DNA from: Pseudomonadales bacterium
GTDB taxonomy: Bacteria; Pseudomonadota; Gammaproteobacteria; Pseudomonadales; Azotimanducaceae
Reading direction: 5' to 3'
Assembly: GCA_022822135.1 (NCBI GenBank)
Contig: JAJECH010000056.1
Coordinates: 1-48,521, forward strand
DNA: 48,521 bases
Program-made: the position numbers and the translations under genes
In this document: one piece after another, positions 26,887 through 37,066 of the stretch
Layout: each line of letters opens with the position of its first letter
How positions within the stretch are numbered: the stretch's first letter is position 1
The notes under the pieces: model-generated
The model's input: only the letters and a program-made list of their open reading frames with translations
Told to the model about the DNA's origin: nothing
Databases searched by the model: none

Positions 26887-27633
26887 CTATCGTTCATAGA
26901 AGTCCGCTCCGTGGCGGTGATCGATGCCGTTCGTCATCCGTAGCAGCTCCTTCTGACGCGTTGTCATGTCTGCTAACCATTCTTCCTTGAACCCGTCATG
27001 CGGATCACACTGGAAGCGAAGCCACTCGCCGTTTCGATAGTGTCCGAACATCGCCGTTCGGAACTCGTCGCTTCTGTTCGCGCCACCACCATGCCAGGTC
27101 TGCCCGTGAAAAATGACGACGGATCCAGCGCGAAGATCAGGTTGCATCTCATGAGGTAGATCCAATCCGGCCGGTGGTTCGAACAGGTGACTTTGGTGAC
27201 TACCGGGTACTAATCGAGTTCCGCCATTCTCACGGTTGAGATCGGACAGTGCCCAGACGGTGTTCATCATCAAGGGTGCATCCGTCCCATAGCGATGCAT
27301 GCTAATCGGAACGTCACTATGCAAAGTTTGTTCACCTTCTCCGGGCCGTACGACCCTAGCGCTTAAAGAACCCAAGATTAGGTTCTTTCCCATCATCGCT
27401 TCAATGTAAGGAAGCACCGCTTCATGATCAATCGTGGGAAGGAACGTGGAATCGAGTGTAACGAGATTTGCAAGGTGTCTAGCAGTGCCGCGATGTCGGT
27501 GTTCGACACCGATCGAGAAGGCTTGTTCAACGACGAAATCCCGCATGGCATGCGCTTCCGAACGATCAAGTACATCTTCAATTACGGTGAAACCTAGTAC
27601 TTGGAGTTCGGTGAGACGATTAGGATCAATCAT
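26887..27633 (-). CDS. Phytanoyl-CoA dioxygenase (PhyH) family protein
   Basis: A compact 248-residue PhyH-type Fe(II)/2-oxoglutarate oxygenase. The metal-binding HSD is in LHSDVPISM, GGTRLVPGSHQSH is the following loop and the distal histidine is in WHGGGANRSD. The N-terminal LQVLGFTVIEDVLDR is standard. Divergent from the ABC exporter at 27771. Substrate unknown. Confidence 0.9.
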   Translation of the reverse strand: MIDPNRLTELQVLGFTVIEDVLDRSEAHAMRDFVVEQAFSIGVEHRHRGTARHLANLVTLDSTFLPTIDHEAVLPYIEAMMGKNLILGSLSARVVRPGEGEQTLHSDVPISMHRYGTDAPLMMNTVWALSDLNRENGGTRLVPGSHQSHLFEPPAGLDLPHEMQPDLRAGSVVIFHGQTWHGGGANRSDEFRTAMFGHYRNGEWLRFQCDPHDGFKEEWLADMTTRQKELLRMTNGIDHRHGADFYER

Positions 27634-27770
27634 GAGAGGAGATTCTGCGATCTACAAAGAACTATGAGGCAAGGCGATGATCGTGCATTCAACGATTGAA
27701 GACCTTTCAAAAAATGAAAACACTATCATGCTGAGCGGCAACCCTCCATCGACGACTGAGCGCTAGTTAC

Positions 27771-30700
27771 ATGCTGTTTGACACCCGGCTTTGGCAGTTC
27801 ACTCAAGGTGTGCGAGTTCGTATCGTGGCGACAGTCTGCACGGGTATTGTCTCATCGCTCGTTGGCATCGGACGCCTAGCACTCTTAGGTTGGCTGCTCG
27901 GTCGTGTCTTTGTCGGTGACACAATGGCGGATTTAACGGTTCCATGCATCGCGGTTGCATCAGTGATGATCTTGCGAGGATGTCTTGAGCACTTTCGGAC
28001 CATGGTCGCGCATCGCACCGCGATCCGTGTGCAGATGGTGTTACGAAAGCAACTATACGGCAAAGTGTTAGAGCTCGGTCCCGCTCACTTTGGACTCGCT
28101 CGGACGGGCGCTGTCATGATCTCGATGATCGACGGCGTCGAGCAGCTTGAGACGTACTTCGGTCAGTACCTGCCGCAGCTGCTAATCGCGTTGATTACAC
28201 CGCTCATCGTCCTCGGATTGCTTGCCTTCTATGACTTCCCACTCGCTGCGTTGATGTTTGGCTTCGCCATGTTCACGTTGATTGCACCGATGTCGTTTCA
28301 GCGCTATGAAATGAAGAACAGCATGCGTCGTTCGAACGCATACCGCGCTTTCGCTGCTGAGTTTTTAGATTCGATTCAAGGACTCTTCACACTGAAGGCT
28401 TTCGGACAGAGCGCTAGTAGAGGAAGGCTCCTCGCAGAACGTGCACACGAAGTGTTTCGCACCACGATGTGGGTGCTTGCTACCAACGCAATTAACCGCG
28501 GGCTCACGGATGTCGGGGTAGCTGTTGGAACGGCGTCAGTGCTTGGACTAGGCGCGTGGCGAGTATCCCAGGGTCAGATGGACATCGAGGTGCTACTCGT
28601 CGTTTTGATGGTTGGCATTGAAGTATTCCGTCCTCAACGAGATCTACGTGCGTTGTTGCATAACGGCATGATGAGTCGTTCGGCCGCTGAAGATATCTTC
28701 ACACTGCTCCATTCGAAACCAAGCGTTGAACAACCTGCAGCGCCAGTCGTCGTCAATGAGCCACTTGACCCAGTTGTGGCATTCGATAACGTAACTTTTA
28801 GCTATCCGGGTGGCAGACGCGCGGCGCATAAAGGACTTTCCTTCGAGATTGCTGCGGGTGAGAGGGTCGGTTTCGTTGGCGCCAGCGGCGCGGGGAAGTC
28901 GACCATTGTGAAGTTGCTCCTTCGCTTCTATGACCCGGATTCCGGCACGGTCAGAATCGGTGGGAAAGATCTTCGTAGTCTGTGCACGGACGACCTCTAT
29001 CCCAACATTGCAGTGGTGCATCAGGACAGCTACCTGTTTCACGGCAGCGTACGAGATAACGTAGGTTTTGGGAAGCCTGACGCAACCGCAGCGGAAATTG
29101 AGGCATGTGTACGCGCTGCGAACGCCCACGAATTCGTGACTCGATTACCTAACGGATACGACACGATCATCGGCGAGCGCGGCATCAAGCTCTCGGGCGG
29201 TCAACGTCAGCGGATTGCAATCGCTCGTGCTTTATTACGCGACGCACCGATTTTGGTGTTGGACGAAGCGCTCTCAGCAGTGGATGCAGAGAACGAAGCT
29301 GTCATTCAGTCTGCGCTTGATCGGCTTATGGAGAACCGTACGACATTGATCTTTGCACACCGACTCTCAAGTGTGATCGGTGCGGATCGTATCGTCGTTT
29401 TGGATGAGGGCGTTGTTGTCGAGGTCGGTGAACATCGGTCACTAATGCAGTCGCAGGGTCTGTATTACCAGTTGATGAGTGCTCAGGCAGAAGAGAGATC
29501 GGAATCGGATACTTCGTTTGCCGTTGCAATCGACGAGATTTCGACGTCGAAGCATCTCCCCACTGACGATCTTCTGATGGATGCTTCCGCTGTGAATCGA
29601 GAAAGTGCAGACGAGATACTGCGGGGAACGAACCTGAGCTGGGGTGGCGTATTTCGTGAGTTGATTCGACACGTCATTCCGTGGAAAGCGAAGTTCACGC
29701 TCGTCCTTGTGTTGGGAATTTCTCGGGTTGTTGCTTTGATCGGCGTCGGGGTGGCGAGCGCGCTTGCGGTTGCGGCGGTGAAGCAAGGGGACTCCTTCAT
29801 ACCGTACTTGGTCGCACTCGCGATTGTTGCGCCATTAAGTGGTTTGTTGCATTGGTTGGAGTCTTGGACCGCACACGACATGGCGTTTCGCATGCTATCT
29901 GAAATGCGAATTGCGCTATTCAACAAACTCGAGCGGTTAGCGCCAGCGTATCTTGTTCGACGTCGAACCGGAGACATGGTTGGGATGGCAACACATGACG
30001 TTGAATTGGTGGAGTACTTCTTCGCACACACGGTCGCGCCATCGATCGTTGCAGTTTTGGTACCAACGGTTGTTGTGTGCACGCTTGTTTGGTTTGGTTG
30101 GCCTATGGCACTTGCTCTCCTTCCGTTTCTCGCAACCGTGGCGATCAGTCCCTTCCTAGTACGTCGAAGAATTGATGAATTAGGGACGCGAGCCCAGGAG
30201 GCTTTTGGTGAGTTAAACGCTCACGCTGTCGATACGGTTCAAGGTTTGTCGGAGATTCTCGCGTATCAGCGAACGATTCCGCGTGCGACAGAATTCGTTG
30301 AGCGTATCGAACGCTATACGAAGCTGCGACTTCCTTTCTACGCCGATCTCTCCATCCAAACCGCGATACTGGAAATCGTCACCGGGCTAGGAGGACTGGT
30401 GGTCGTCATGACGGGTACGTATTTAGTCGGGTCGTCCTCGCTTGAATCGGCGATATTGCCGATGCTTACGTTGCTCGCGATGTCGGCGTTTCTCCCGGTG
30501 TCTGAAATCTCGCACATCGGTCGACAGCTCGCCGATACGCTCGGCGCGACGCGGAGACTGCACACGGTTCACACGGAAGTTGAAAAGGTCACCGATGGTC
30601 CAGGAATACATGCACCGGTAAATCCTGAAGGCGTCAAAATCGAGGTTTGCGAGGTTGGTTTTTCGTACTTAGATAACGATCGACTTGCGCTAGATGGCGT

Positions 30701-31364
30701 TAGTTTTACTGTGCGCGCAGGTACGACGTTGGCGTTGGTTGGACCTTCAGGTGCTGGCAAGACAACGGTAGCACACCTGCTCATGCGTTTCTGGGATCCG
30801 AACACAGGTGCAATCAAGATTGATGGTCACGACTTGCGCGAGTATCCACTTGAAAATCTACGTGACCGTATTGCGTTGGTCACCCAAGACACGTATCTGT
30901 TTAACGAGACCTTAAGAGCAAACATCCTCATCGGAAATCCCAATGCGACTTCGTCTGAACTCGAAGAAGCAGTGAATCGGTCGGCATTGCAGCCTTTTAT
31001 TGACTCGTTGCCCGAAGGGTTAGATACACCTGTAGGTGAACGAGGCGTTCGGTTATCTGGCGGACAGCGTCAGCGTGTTGCGATCGCTCGGGCGTTTCTT
31101 AAGGATGCCGAGGTACTGATTCTCGATGAAGCGACTTCGCATCTCGACGCGGTAAATGAACAAGCGGTTCGTCAGACCCTCGACGGACTAATGTCCGACC
31201 GAACTACGATTGTCATAGCTCATCGACTTTCGACGGTTCGCGACGCAGACAAGATTGTTGTCTTAGATGGTGGGACTGTGGAGGAAACCGGGAACCACAG
31301 CGAGCTTCTTGAGAGCGGAGGACTATATAGCAGTCTCGTAGGTCGTCAGGTTTCACTGGTCTAG
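27771..31364 (+). CDS. Fused double ABC exporter, CydDC-like
   Basis: A 1197-residue ABC exporter made of two membrane-domain/ATPase halves in one chain. ATPase 1 has GASGAGKS near residue 370, LSGGQRQRIAIARALL and LDEALSAVD; ATPase 2 has GPSGAGKT near 990, LSGGQRQRVAIARAFL and LDEATSHLD. Both look catalytically complete. The first membrane domain (YFGQYLPQLLIALITPLIVL) resembles CydD and the order resembles CydD then CydC, which export cysteine or glutathione for cytochrome bd assembly. Here the two are fused and no cytochrome bd genes are near. A lipid or peptide exporter is the alternative. Confidence 0.82.
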   Translation: MLFDTRLWQFTQGVRVRIVATVCTGIVSSLVGIGRLALLGWLLGRVFVGDTMADLTVPCIAVASVMILRGCLEHFRTMVAHRTAIRVQMVLRKQLYGKVLELGPAHFGLARTGAVMISMIDGVEQLETYFGQYLPQLLIALITPLIVLGLLAFYDFPLAALMFGFAMFTLIAPMSFQRYEMKNSMRRSNAYRAFAAEFLDSIQGLFTLKAFGQSASRGRLLAERAHEVFRTTMWVLATNAINRGLTDVGVAVGTASVLGLGAWRVSQGQMDIEVLLVVLMVGIEVFRPQRDLRALLHNGMMSRSAAEDIFTLLHSKPSVEQPAAPVVVNEPLDPVVAFDNVTFSYPGGRRAAHKGLSFEIAAGERVGFVGASGAGKSTIVKLLLRFYDPDSGTVRIGGKDLRSLCTDDLYPNIAVVHQDSYLFHGSVRDNVGFGKPDATAAEIEACVRAANAHEFVTRLPNGYDTIIGERGIKLSGGQRQRIAIARALLRDAPILVLDEALSAVDAENEAVIQSALDRLMENRTTLIFAHRLSSVIGADRIVVLDEGVVVEVGEHRSLMQSQGLYYQLMSAQAEERSESDTSFAVAIDEISTSKHLPTDDLLMDASAVNRESADEILRGTNLSWGGVFRELIRHVIPWKAKFTLVLVLGISRVVALIGVGVASALAVAAVKQGDSFIPYLVALAIVAPLSGLLHWLESWTAHDMAFRMLSEMRIALFNKLERLAPAYLVRRRTGDMVGMATHDVELVEYFFAHTVAPSIVAVLVPTVVVCTLVWFGWPMALALLPFLATVAISPFLVRRRIDELGTRAQEAFGELNAHAVDTVQGLSEILAYQRTIPRATEFVERIERYTKLRLPFYADLSIQTAILEIVTGLGGLVVVMTGTYLVGSSSLESAILPMLTLLAMSAFLPVSEISHIGRQLADTLGATRRLHTVHTEVEKVTDGPGIHAPVNPEGVKIEVCEVGFSYLDNDRLALDGVSFTVRAGTTLALVGPSGAGKTTVAHLLMRFWDPNTGAIKIDGHDLREYPLENLRDRIALVTQDTYLFNETLRANILIGNPNATSSELEEAVNRSALQPFIDSLPEGLDTPVGERGVRLSGGQRQRVAIARAFLKDAEVLILDEATSHLDAVNEQAVRQTLDGLMSDRTTIVIAHRLSTVRDADKIVVLDGGTVEETGNHSELLESGGLYSSLVGRQVSLV

Positions 31365-31443
31365 TGTGCAAACGATCCTATGATTGATTCACGGCCACCT
31401 CTCGTGGCTGAATACCTAGTAGATCACGATAAGTGCAGATTGA

Positions 31444-32778
31444 ATGAGAGATCCAGATCGGCGTACATTCTTGAAGACGACTTTGGCGATTGGTGCCGCT
31501 ACTGGATTAGGCGCTCTGGCAGGGCCAGTTACTCGTAGCGGACCTAAGTCTGGTATGACTCAATCTGTTAAAGGTCTTACAACCCCGAGTCTTGATCTAG
31601 TTCGTGTTGGCTTGATCGGAGTTGGCGAGCGTGGTGTCGGTTTCGTCCACCATTTCTGCAACATTGAGGGTGCGACCGTAACTGCGGTTTGCGATACGGA
31701 CGAAGAGGTACTCGATCGCGCGACGGGGATCGTCTCCGATTTGGGCGGACCGAAACCAACGACATATACCGGCGATGACTACGCATATCGTGGTTTACTC
31801 GATCAAAACGACGTCGATATTGTCGTGGTATCGACGCCTTGGCGATGGCATACGATCATGTCGGTCGAGGCCATGGAAAGTGGCAAACACGCATTTGTTG
31901 AGGTCCCCGCAGTAACGACCGTGGAGGAGGCATGGGAACTCGTCGATACAGCGGAACGTACTCAGAAGCACTGCATGATGTTAGAGAACGTCTGCTATGG
32001 ACGGGACGAGATGATGGTACTCAACATGGTGCGACACGGCTTGTTTGGTGAGCTCTTGCACGGCGAAGCGGCGTATATCCATGATTTGCGATGGCAGATG
32101 AAGGAGATCGACCGCAAGACAGGATCTTGGCGCACACCTTGGCAGACACGACGAAACGGAAATCTTTACCCCACCCATGGACTTGGTCCGATCGCGCAAT
32201 ACATGGGTATCAATCACGAGGACCGATTCGAATATATGTCCTCGATGAGTTCCCCCGCGTTAGGAAGAGCAGCCTACGCGCAACGCGAGTTTCCAGCAGA
32301 TCACTCGCGCAACCAGCTCGACTTCATCACCGGGGACATCAATACCAGCATGATTAAGACTCGAATGGGACGAACGATTATGGTGCAGTACGACACGACC
32401 ACCCCGAGACCTTATTCGCGACACAACCTGATTCAGGGTACGAATGGTGTGTTTGCCGGTTTCCCGAATCGCATTGCACTTGAGCACGGTGGTTCTGGCT
32501 CATTCCACGAATGGGACTACGACATGACGAGATGGCGTACCGAATACGAACACCCGCTTTGGAAGGAATCCCGTGAACTCGCGGAAAAACATGGAGGGCA
32601 CGGCGGCATGGACTTTCTCATGTGCTGGCGGATAGTCGATTGTTTAAGAAAAGGCGAAGCCTTAGATCAGAGCGTTTACGACGCCGCGGCATGGTCGGTC
32701 ATTAGTCCGATTAGTGCTGAATCGGTCGCCGATCGGGGTAACAGCAAACCGATTCCTGACTTCACTCGTGGGGTATGA
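31444..32778 (+). CDS. Tat-exported Gfo/Idh/MocA protein, GH109-like
   Basis: A 444-residue protein with a twin-arginine signal (RRTFLK at 6-11, then a hydrophobic segment). The NAD-binding [17 protein letters not shown] follows, then [22 protein letters not shown]. The stretch [39 protein letters not shown] and [19 protein letters not shown] is characteristic of glycoside hydrolase family 109 (alpha-N-acetylgalactosaminidases with bound NAD). It may trim amino sugars in the periplasm. It starts 79 bases after the ABC gene. Confidence 0.85.
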   Translation: MRDPDRRTFLKTTLAIGAATGLGALAGPVTRSGPKSGMTQSVKGLTTPSLDLVRVGLIGVGERGVGFVHHFCNIEGATVTAVCDTDEEVLDRATGIVSDLGGPKPTTYTGDDYAYRGLLDQNDVDIVVVSTPWRWHTIMSVEAMESGKHAFVEVPAVTTVEEAWELVDTAERTQKHCMMLENVCYGRDEMMVLNMVRHGLFGELLHGEAAYIHDLRWQMKEIDRKTGSWRTPWQTRRNGNLYPTHGLGPIAQYMGINHEDRFEYMSSMSSPALGRAAYAQREFPADHSRNQLDFITGDINTSMIKTRMGRTIMVQYDTTTPRPYSRHNLIQGTNGVFAGFPNRIALEHGGSGSFHEWDYDMTRWRTEYEHPLWKESRELAEKHGGHGGMDFLMCWRIVDCLRKGEALDQSVYDAAAWSVISPISAESVADRGNSKPIPDFTRGV

Positions 32779-32825
32779 CTATTGCGCCTTAATCTCACCG
32801 GCGAAACGTCAGTGAATATGAGCGG

Positions 32826-34295
32826 ATGGCTGCGTTAACGAATCTCTCCCCACCTTACGACATCCTCTTGATCGGTGGCGATCTCATTGATGGTACTGGT
32901 CGGGTTGCCTACAAAGCCGACCTCGGAATAAAGGGAGATCGGATTGCAGCGATCGGAGATTTAAAGAATGCTCGTGCTTCGGAGGAACTCAATGTCGCGA
33001 ATCAGTGCGTCGCTCCTGGGTTCATTGATACGCATACGCACGATGACCAGGCGAGCATGTCGACTTCGCACATGGAACCGAAAATCAGCCAAGGTGTTAC
33101 CTCGGTAGTTGTCGGAAATTGCGGTGTCAGTTTAGCTCCGTTAGATCATCCATCGATACTCCCTGAACCGATCAATTTGCTTGGTGATGAAGCTCACTTC
33201 AAGTACAAGGATTTCCAGTCATATTTCGATGCTGTGAATTCATCGAAACCGAGTGCAAACGTAGTGCCTCTCGTCGGTCACAGTTCACTACGAGTCGCTG
33301 CGATGAACGCGCTTGATCGGGTTGCGCAACCTGGAGAACTAGATGAAATGATCCAGATGGTTGATGAAGCCATGACGGCGGGCGCAAGTGGAATTTCGAC
33401 AGGAGTGTTTTACCCGTTGGGACGTTCTGCGGATAACAGCGAAATTGTTCCGCTAGTGCGTAAGGTGGCGGAATTTGGTGGAATCTACGCTTCCCATATG
33501 CGGAACGAACACGACGGAGTGATCGATTCCATGCACGAAGTGTTTGAGGCAGCAGCCGAAGGCGGAGCCCCGCTTCTCATTTCCCACCATAAATGTGCGG
33601 GTGTTAAGAACTGGGGGCGAAGCAGAGAGACGACGGCGCTTCTCGATTCGTTTCAAGCTACACAGGATGTGAGTGTTGACATATATCCGTATGACGCCGC
33701 TTCAAGCGTACTGGATCCAGATCTTGTAGAAGACGACACGCCGACTCTCATCACATGGTCCGCGCCTCATCCAGATGCAGCAGGTTCCTACCTGAAGGAA
33801 ATCGCACAAGATTGGGGATGCACGGCGAGAGAGGCGGCGAGAAATCTAACGCCTGCAGGTGCTTGCTACTTTTTTATGAGTGAGGACGATATAGAGCGCA
33901 TCATGAAACATCCGTCTGCGATGATAGGCTCGGATGGACTGCCAATGGACGAACATCCTCATCCGCGACTTTGGGGAACCTTTCCGAGAGTGATTCGCAG
34001 ATACGCGTTAGAGAAATGTCTGTTCTCGGTAGAGGAAGCAATCCGAAAAATGACGAGTATGCCTGCGCGTCGCTTCGGACTGCGCTCTCGAGGGAGTTTG
34101 AAGCAAGGCAACTACGCGGATTTAGTGGTCTTCGATCCTGCAACGATTTGCGATCGTGCGACCTATGAACGGCCGAAACAACACGCTGCGGGAATCAGGT
34201 ACGTGTTCGTTAATGGGCGACTTAGTTGGGATGGCGGGATGGTAGGTAATCGTGGTAATGGACGACTAATCCGTCGAAATGACGGCGTCGAGTGA
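32826..34295 (+). CDS. N-acyl-D-amino-acid deacylase (D-aminoacylase)
   Basis: A 489-residue amidohydrolase. It starts with ILLIGGDLIDGTGRVAYKADLGI and shows the metal site DTHTHDD, then ASHMRNEHDG, LLISHHKCAG, SDGLPMDEHPHPRLWG and a closing GNYADLVVFDP. The SHHK region and DEHPHPR are diagnostic of D-aminoacylases, which hydrolyse N-acyl-D-amino acids. The GH109-like gene lies 47 bases upstream; together they suggest use of cell-wall or amino-sugar derivatives. No signal peptide is visible, so it acts in the cytoplasm. Confidence 0.9.
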   Translation: MAALTNLSPPYDILLIGGDLIDGTGRVAYKADLGIKGDRIAAIGDLKNARASEELNVANQCVAPGFIDTHTHDDQASMSTSHMEPKISQGVTSVVVGNCGVSLAPLDHPSILPEPINLLGDEAHFKYKDFQSYFDAVNSSKPSANVVPLVGHSSLRVAAMNALDRVAQPGELDEMIQMVDEAMTAGASGISTGVFYPLGRSADNSEIVPLVRKVAEFGGIYASHMRNEHDGVIDSMHEVFEAAAEGGAPLLISHHKCAGVKNWGRSRETTALLDSFQATQDVSVDIYPYDAASSVLDPDLVEDDTPTLITWSAPHPDAAGSYLKEIAQDWGCTAREAARNLTPAGACYFFMSEDDIERIMKHPSAMIGSDGLPMDEHPHPRLWGTFPRVIRRYALEKCLFSVEEAIRKMTSMPARRFGLRSRGSLKQGNYADLVVFDPATICDRATYERPKQHAAGIRYVFVNGRLSWDGGMVGNRGNGRLIRRNDGVE

Positions 34296-34475
34296 GTCTT
34301 AAACGTGAGGGACTGTTGACTGTTCTTCATGCTCACGAACGACAGGATTAGCCGCTTCGAATGACCATACAATTTGAGCGTTTTCTGGATTAACGGTCGT
34401 TTAGGAAAAGCAACGTTCAATTCGGTGTAACTTGGATTGCCTCACTTTGTCTAGATTAAAAATCACTACATCACT

Positions 34476-35123
34476 ATGTCGCACTTCATGAAATTCGGTT
34501 TCTTTCCCTTGCTGATCGCATTGCTACTCTTGTCCGGATGTAGCTCATCGTCGGTTGTCCCTGCGGTTGACGTTGGTGTGACTCCTACGGGCTACATATA
34601 CACGAATGCAGGCGCGGAGGTTGATGTCGATGACATCATTGACCAGACGACAGCGCTGGAGCAATGCAAGAAAAACGGTTTTGATGATGTACGAACACAC
34701 CGCCGCGTTCGTCGAAACTGTCATGTTGGGATAACAACTGGTGTTAACTGTCGCTCTCGACGTGTCGTGGTTGAACACGAGTGCGTATCAAAGGATGAAA
34801 TCCTAGACGAACCCACGGCTGGTGAAATTGTGTTGACTCTAAGCGTAGATCGTCCGATCCCGTTATCCGTTTTCGCAGAAGCAGACATCATGGCGTATCT
34901 ACGTGAAAACCATAAATCCATCGTAGCTGCATCGGTCGAGAACGCTGCTATCCAGGCGGCCGCATTGGCGTCGTGTAGGGCGACCAATGTAAACGTGGAT
35001 TTGGTCACGCCGTTAGAGACAGATGTGGTGTGCTTAGAGCGCAGAGAGACAGCGTGTCTTCAGTATGAGTTCCATCGACGATTTAGATGTGCCGATACGA
35101 TGAGTTCATTTTTCGATCGTTGA
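34476..35123 (+). CDS. Lipoprotein of unknown function
   Basis: A 215-residue protein with a signal peptide and the lipobox LLSGC near residue 22. The mature part is rich in cysteine (about 9) and holds two similar halves (LEQCKKNGFDDVRTH... and LASCRATNVNVD...), suggesting an internal duplication with disulphides. No domain is recognised. It is separated from the D-aminoacylase gene by 180 bases. Confidence 0.6.
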   Translation: MSHFMKFGFFPLLIALLLLSGCSSSSVVPAVDVGVTPTGYIYTNAGAEVDVDDIIDQTTALEQCKKNGFDDVRTHRRVRRNCHVGITTGVNCRSRRVVVEHECVSKDEILDEPTAGEIVLTLSVDRPIPLSVFAEADIMAYLRENHKSIVAASVENAAIQAAALASCRATNVNVDLVTPLETDVVCLERRETACLQYEFHRRFRCADTMSSFFDR

Positions 35124-35343
35124 TCGTTGGTTCGCGTCAACACAGGTAATCGACTGCTTCGGACGATAACTTCAAAGTTATTGATAGCGAGATAGCCTGT
35201 GCGTGCGCTCGATCCCTATGGTCGTTCCATAAAACTCAGTTTGGAAACGCACTAAATTCATCGACCAGGGCGGGTGGGCGTTGACTGAAAACGCACGAAT
35301 TCACTAACGCTAAATACGCGTTGAATCAGATTAGGTGTTGAAT

Positions 35344-36738
35344 CTAAGGATTTTGTTGAGGGACCTCAACCGGCGGGAGACGACCTAGCGAATACTCTGT
35401 ACTGCGCGGAAACTGCAGAGATATCGGGTACCTTCCGCCTTGCTTTTCGCGTTCTCGATGAACCGTCTCCTTCATGCCGTCCCACTCGGACCACATATCG
35501 CACAAATGATCGATCGTCATTTGGTACGGGTTGTAACTTTCGTAGTCGAAGGATGCGGCAGAAGCGTCGCCGAGTCGGTCGTTGTGATCTCGTGTTCCGT
35601 GAAGCCAGCGGGGATCGCCTTCGTACGGATTCTTTGGTCGAAAACGTCGTACGCGATAGAAGGCTGTGTATCGCGTGCTCCGTGCATGGTTCGCTGTACC
35701 CGCATGGGGTAGTCCGTGCAGCGCGACGAAAGCGTCACCATCTTCAAGAACAACTGGTGTGAGCCAGGTATAGGGATTTCCGCGACTGTCGCGCCACCCT
35801 TTAATGTTTACGAATCCTCCATGTCGCGGTTGAGGAGGTTGCTTAAGTGCTGCTGGCATGCCCATATGAGGTGCACCACTGGCTATCGATGCGGGGTCTA
35901 CTCGTGGCCAACCTGGTCCTTCGTAACCTATGGGACCACCGGCATCGCGTTGCATTCGGAAAAATTGCTCCGTGTCGTGATGGAACCCACGTCGAACGCC
36001 AGTTTGCCCGCAACCCATTTGGGTTTGGTCGCTGAATGCGATCCCGACGAAAGCAGTAAAGTCGCCAATCGTGAGCGTTCGTTCGGGATCCATATAGAAC
36101 GGTGTTCCCATCGGATTCGGAACCGTGTGGTCGAGATGAGTCATGTAGCAGTGCATCGCCTCAGGATCATTTGGATCCTTGCCAAGGGCAACAATATCGT
36201 CGACTGTCTTCGGGTAGTACTGAGGTGGCGGTGCCATCATGCCGTCGATGTGACCCATTTCACCTTGGTCACCGCCGACAAACCCGTTGTCGTCAGCGCC
36301 CGGCGTGTTGTGTGCGTCGCATGCAATGATCGGAGTGAACGGTCCAATCAGTTCCCGAAGGCACTCACCGAGTTTGCTACCTTCAAACATGTTCACGAAT
36401 CCCTGCTGACATTCGGGGGTGGTAGCGAAGAATTGAAAACCGCGTTGGAATTCATGCGTTCCTCCTCGTGCGCGTAAGGATCTCACCCGTTCACGGGCAT
36501 CGCGCGTCAAGTCCAGTGGTACTGCGCGTTTGATGATGAGATAGCCGTCATGGTAGAACTGAGTTTTTTGATCTTCGCTGATAGTGGGTTTTTGACCGAC
36601 TCGTGCTGGAAGGGGATTTGAGTTGATTCCTGCGCGGACCTCAGGAAAGTGCTTGTAATCTGAGGATGGACCATTGGTTGCTAGTTCCCAGCTAACGTCG
36701 CCAGCGACCTCCACCCCCGTTTGAATGTACTTCTTCAT
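35344..36738 (-). CDS. Phytanoyl-CoA dioxygenase (PhyH) family protein
   Basis: A 464-residue protein of the PhyH group. The N-terminal part leads to KTQFYHDGYLIIKRAVPLD, and GHIDGM supplies a histidine-x-aspartate pair. A second histidine is in GLPHAGTANHARS. The protein is longer than the core enzyme, with a C-terminal segment after EVPQQNP-like ends, and TVHREREKQGGRYPISLQFP. It is one of the two long members of this window. Substrate unknown. Confidence 0.8.
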   Translation of the reverse strand: MKKYIQTGVEVAGDVSWELATNGPSSDYKHFPEVRAGINSNPLPARVGQKPTISEDQKTQFYHDGYLIIKRAVPLDLTRDARERVRSLRARGGTHEFQRGFQFFATTPECQQGFVNMFEGSKLGECLRELIGPFTPIIACDAHNTPGADDNGFVGGDQGEMGHIDGMMAPPPQYYPKTVDDIVALGKDPNDPEAMHCYMTHLDHTVPNPMGTPFYMDPERTLTIGDFTAFVGIAFSDQTQMGCGQTGVRRGFHHDTEQFFRMQRDAGGPIGYEGPGWPRVDPASIASGAPHMGMPAALKQPPQPRHGGFVNIKGWRDSRGNPYTWLTPVVLEDGDAFVALHGLPHAGTANHARSTRYTAFYRVRRFRPKNPYEGDPRWLHGTRDHNDRLGDASAASFDYESYNPYQMTIDHLCDMWSEWDGMKETVHREREKQGGRYPISLQFPRSTEYSLGRLPPVEVPQQNP

Positions 36739-37066
36739 TTAAGCCTATCCACATGTCCGCTTGAGGATCGGAAAGCTCTCACCTCAGCTCTCGTGAACAG
36801 CAGCGGGTGTACTCGATGTCATCATCGTAAAAGAAATGCTTCCGATTTTCAAGAAAGATCTTGAATTTGAGTTACTGAAAACTCGCGAGTCGGAAACTGT
36901 GACGCTCGAACGTCGAATTTTCGATTTTGGTTAATTTGACGTGAGTTCGCTGATTTTTACGTACATTCGAGGCATACGCTGGCTCAAAACATAGCCTTAC
37001 ACGGAGGTGTCGAATCTATTGGTCGATTGCGAGGCGCTGTAGACTCGCATTCACAGTAGCGCCAGG
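36739..37066. other. Gene-less stretch
   Basis: It separates two minus-strand genes. I see no ORF, RNA gene or terminator. The centre (36890-36960) is AT-rich and would fit the promoter of the PhyH gene. Confidence 0.4.

Noticed and set aside
29483-30082. 199-codon minus-strand ORF
   Set aside because: Lies wholly antisense within the ABC exporter; Ser/Thr-rich low-complexity translation.
35716-36477. 253-codon plus-strand ORF
   Set aside because: It is antisense to the PhyH gene at 35344-36738, has no domain or ribosome site, and reads as a codon-bias shadow.
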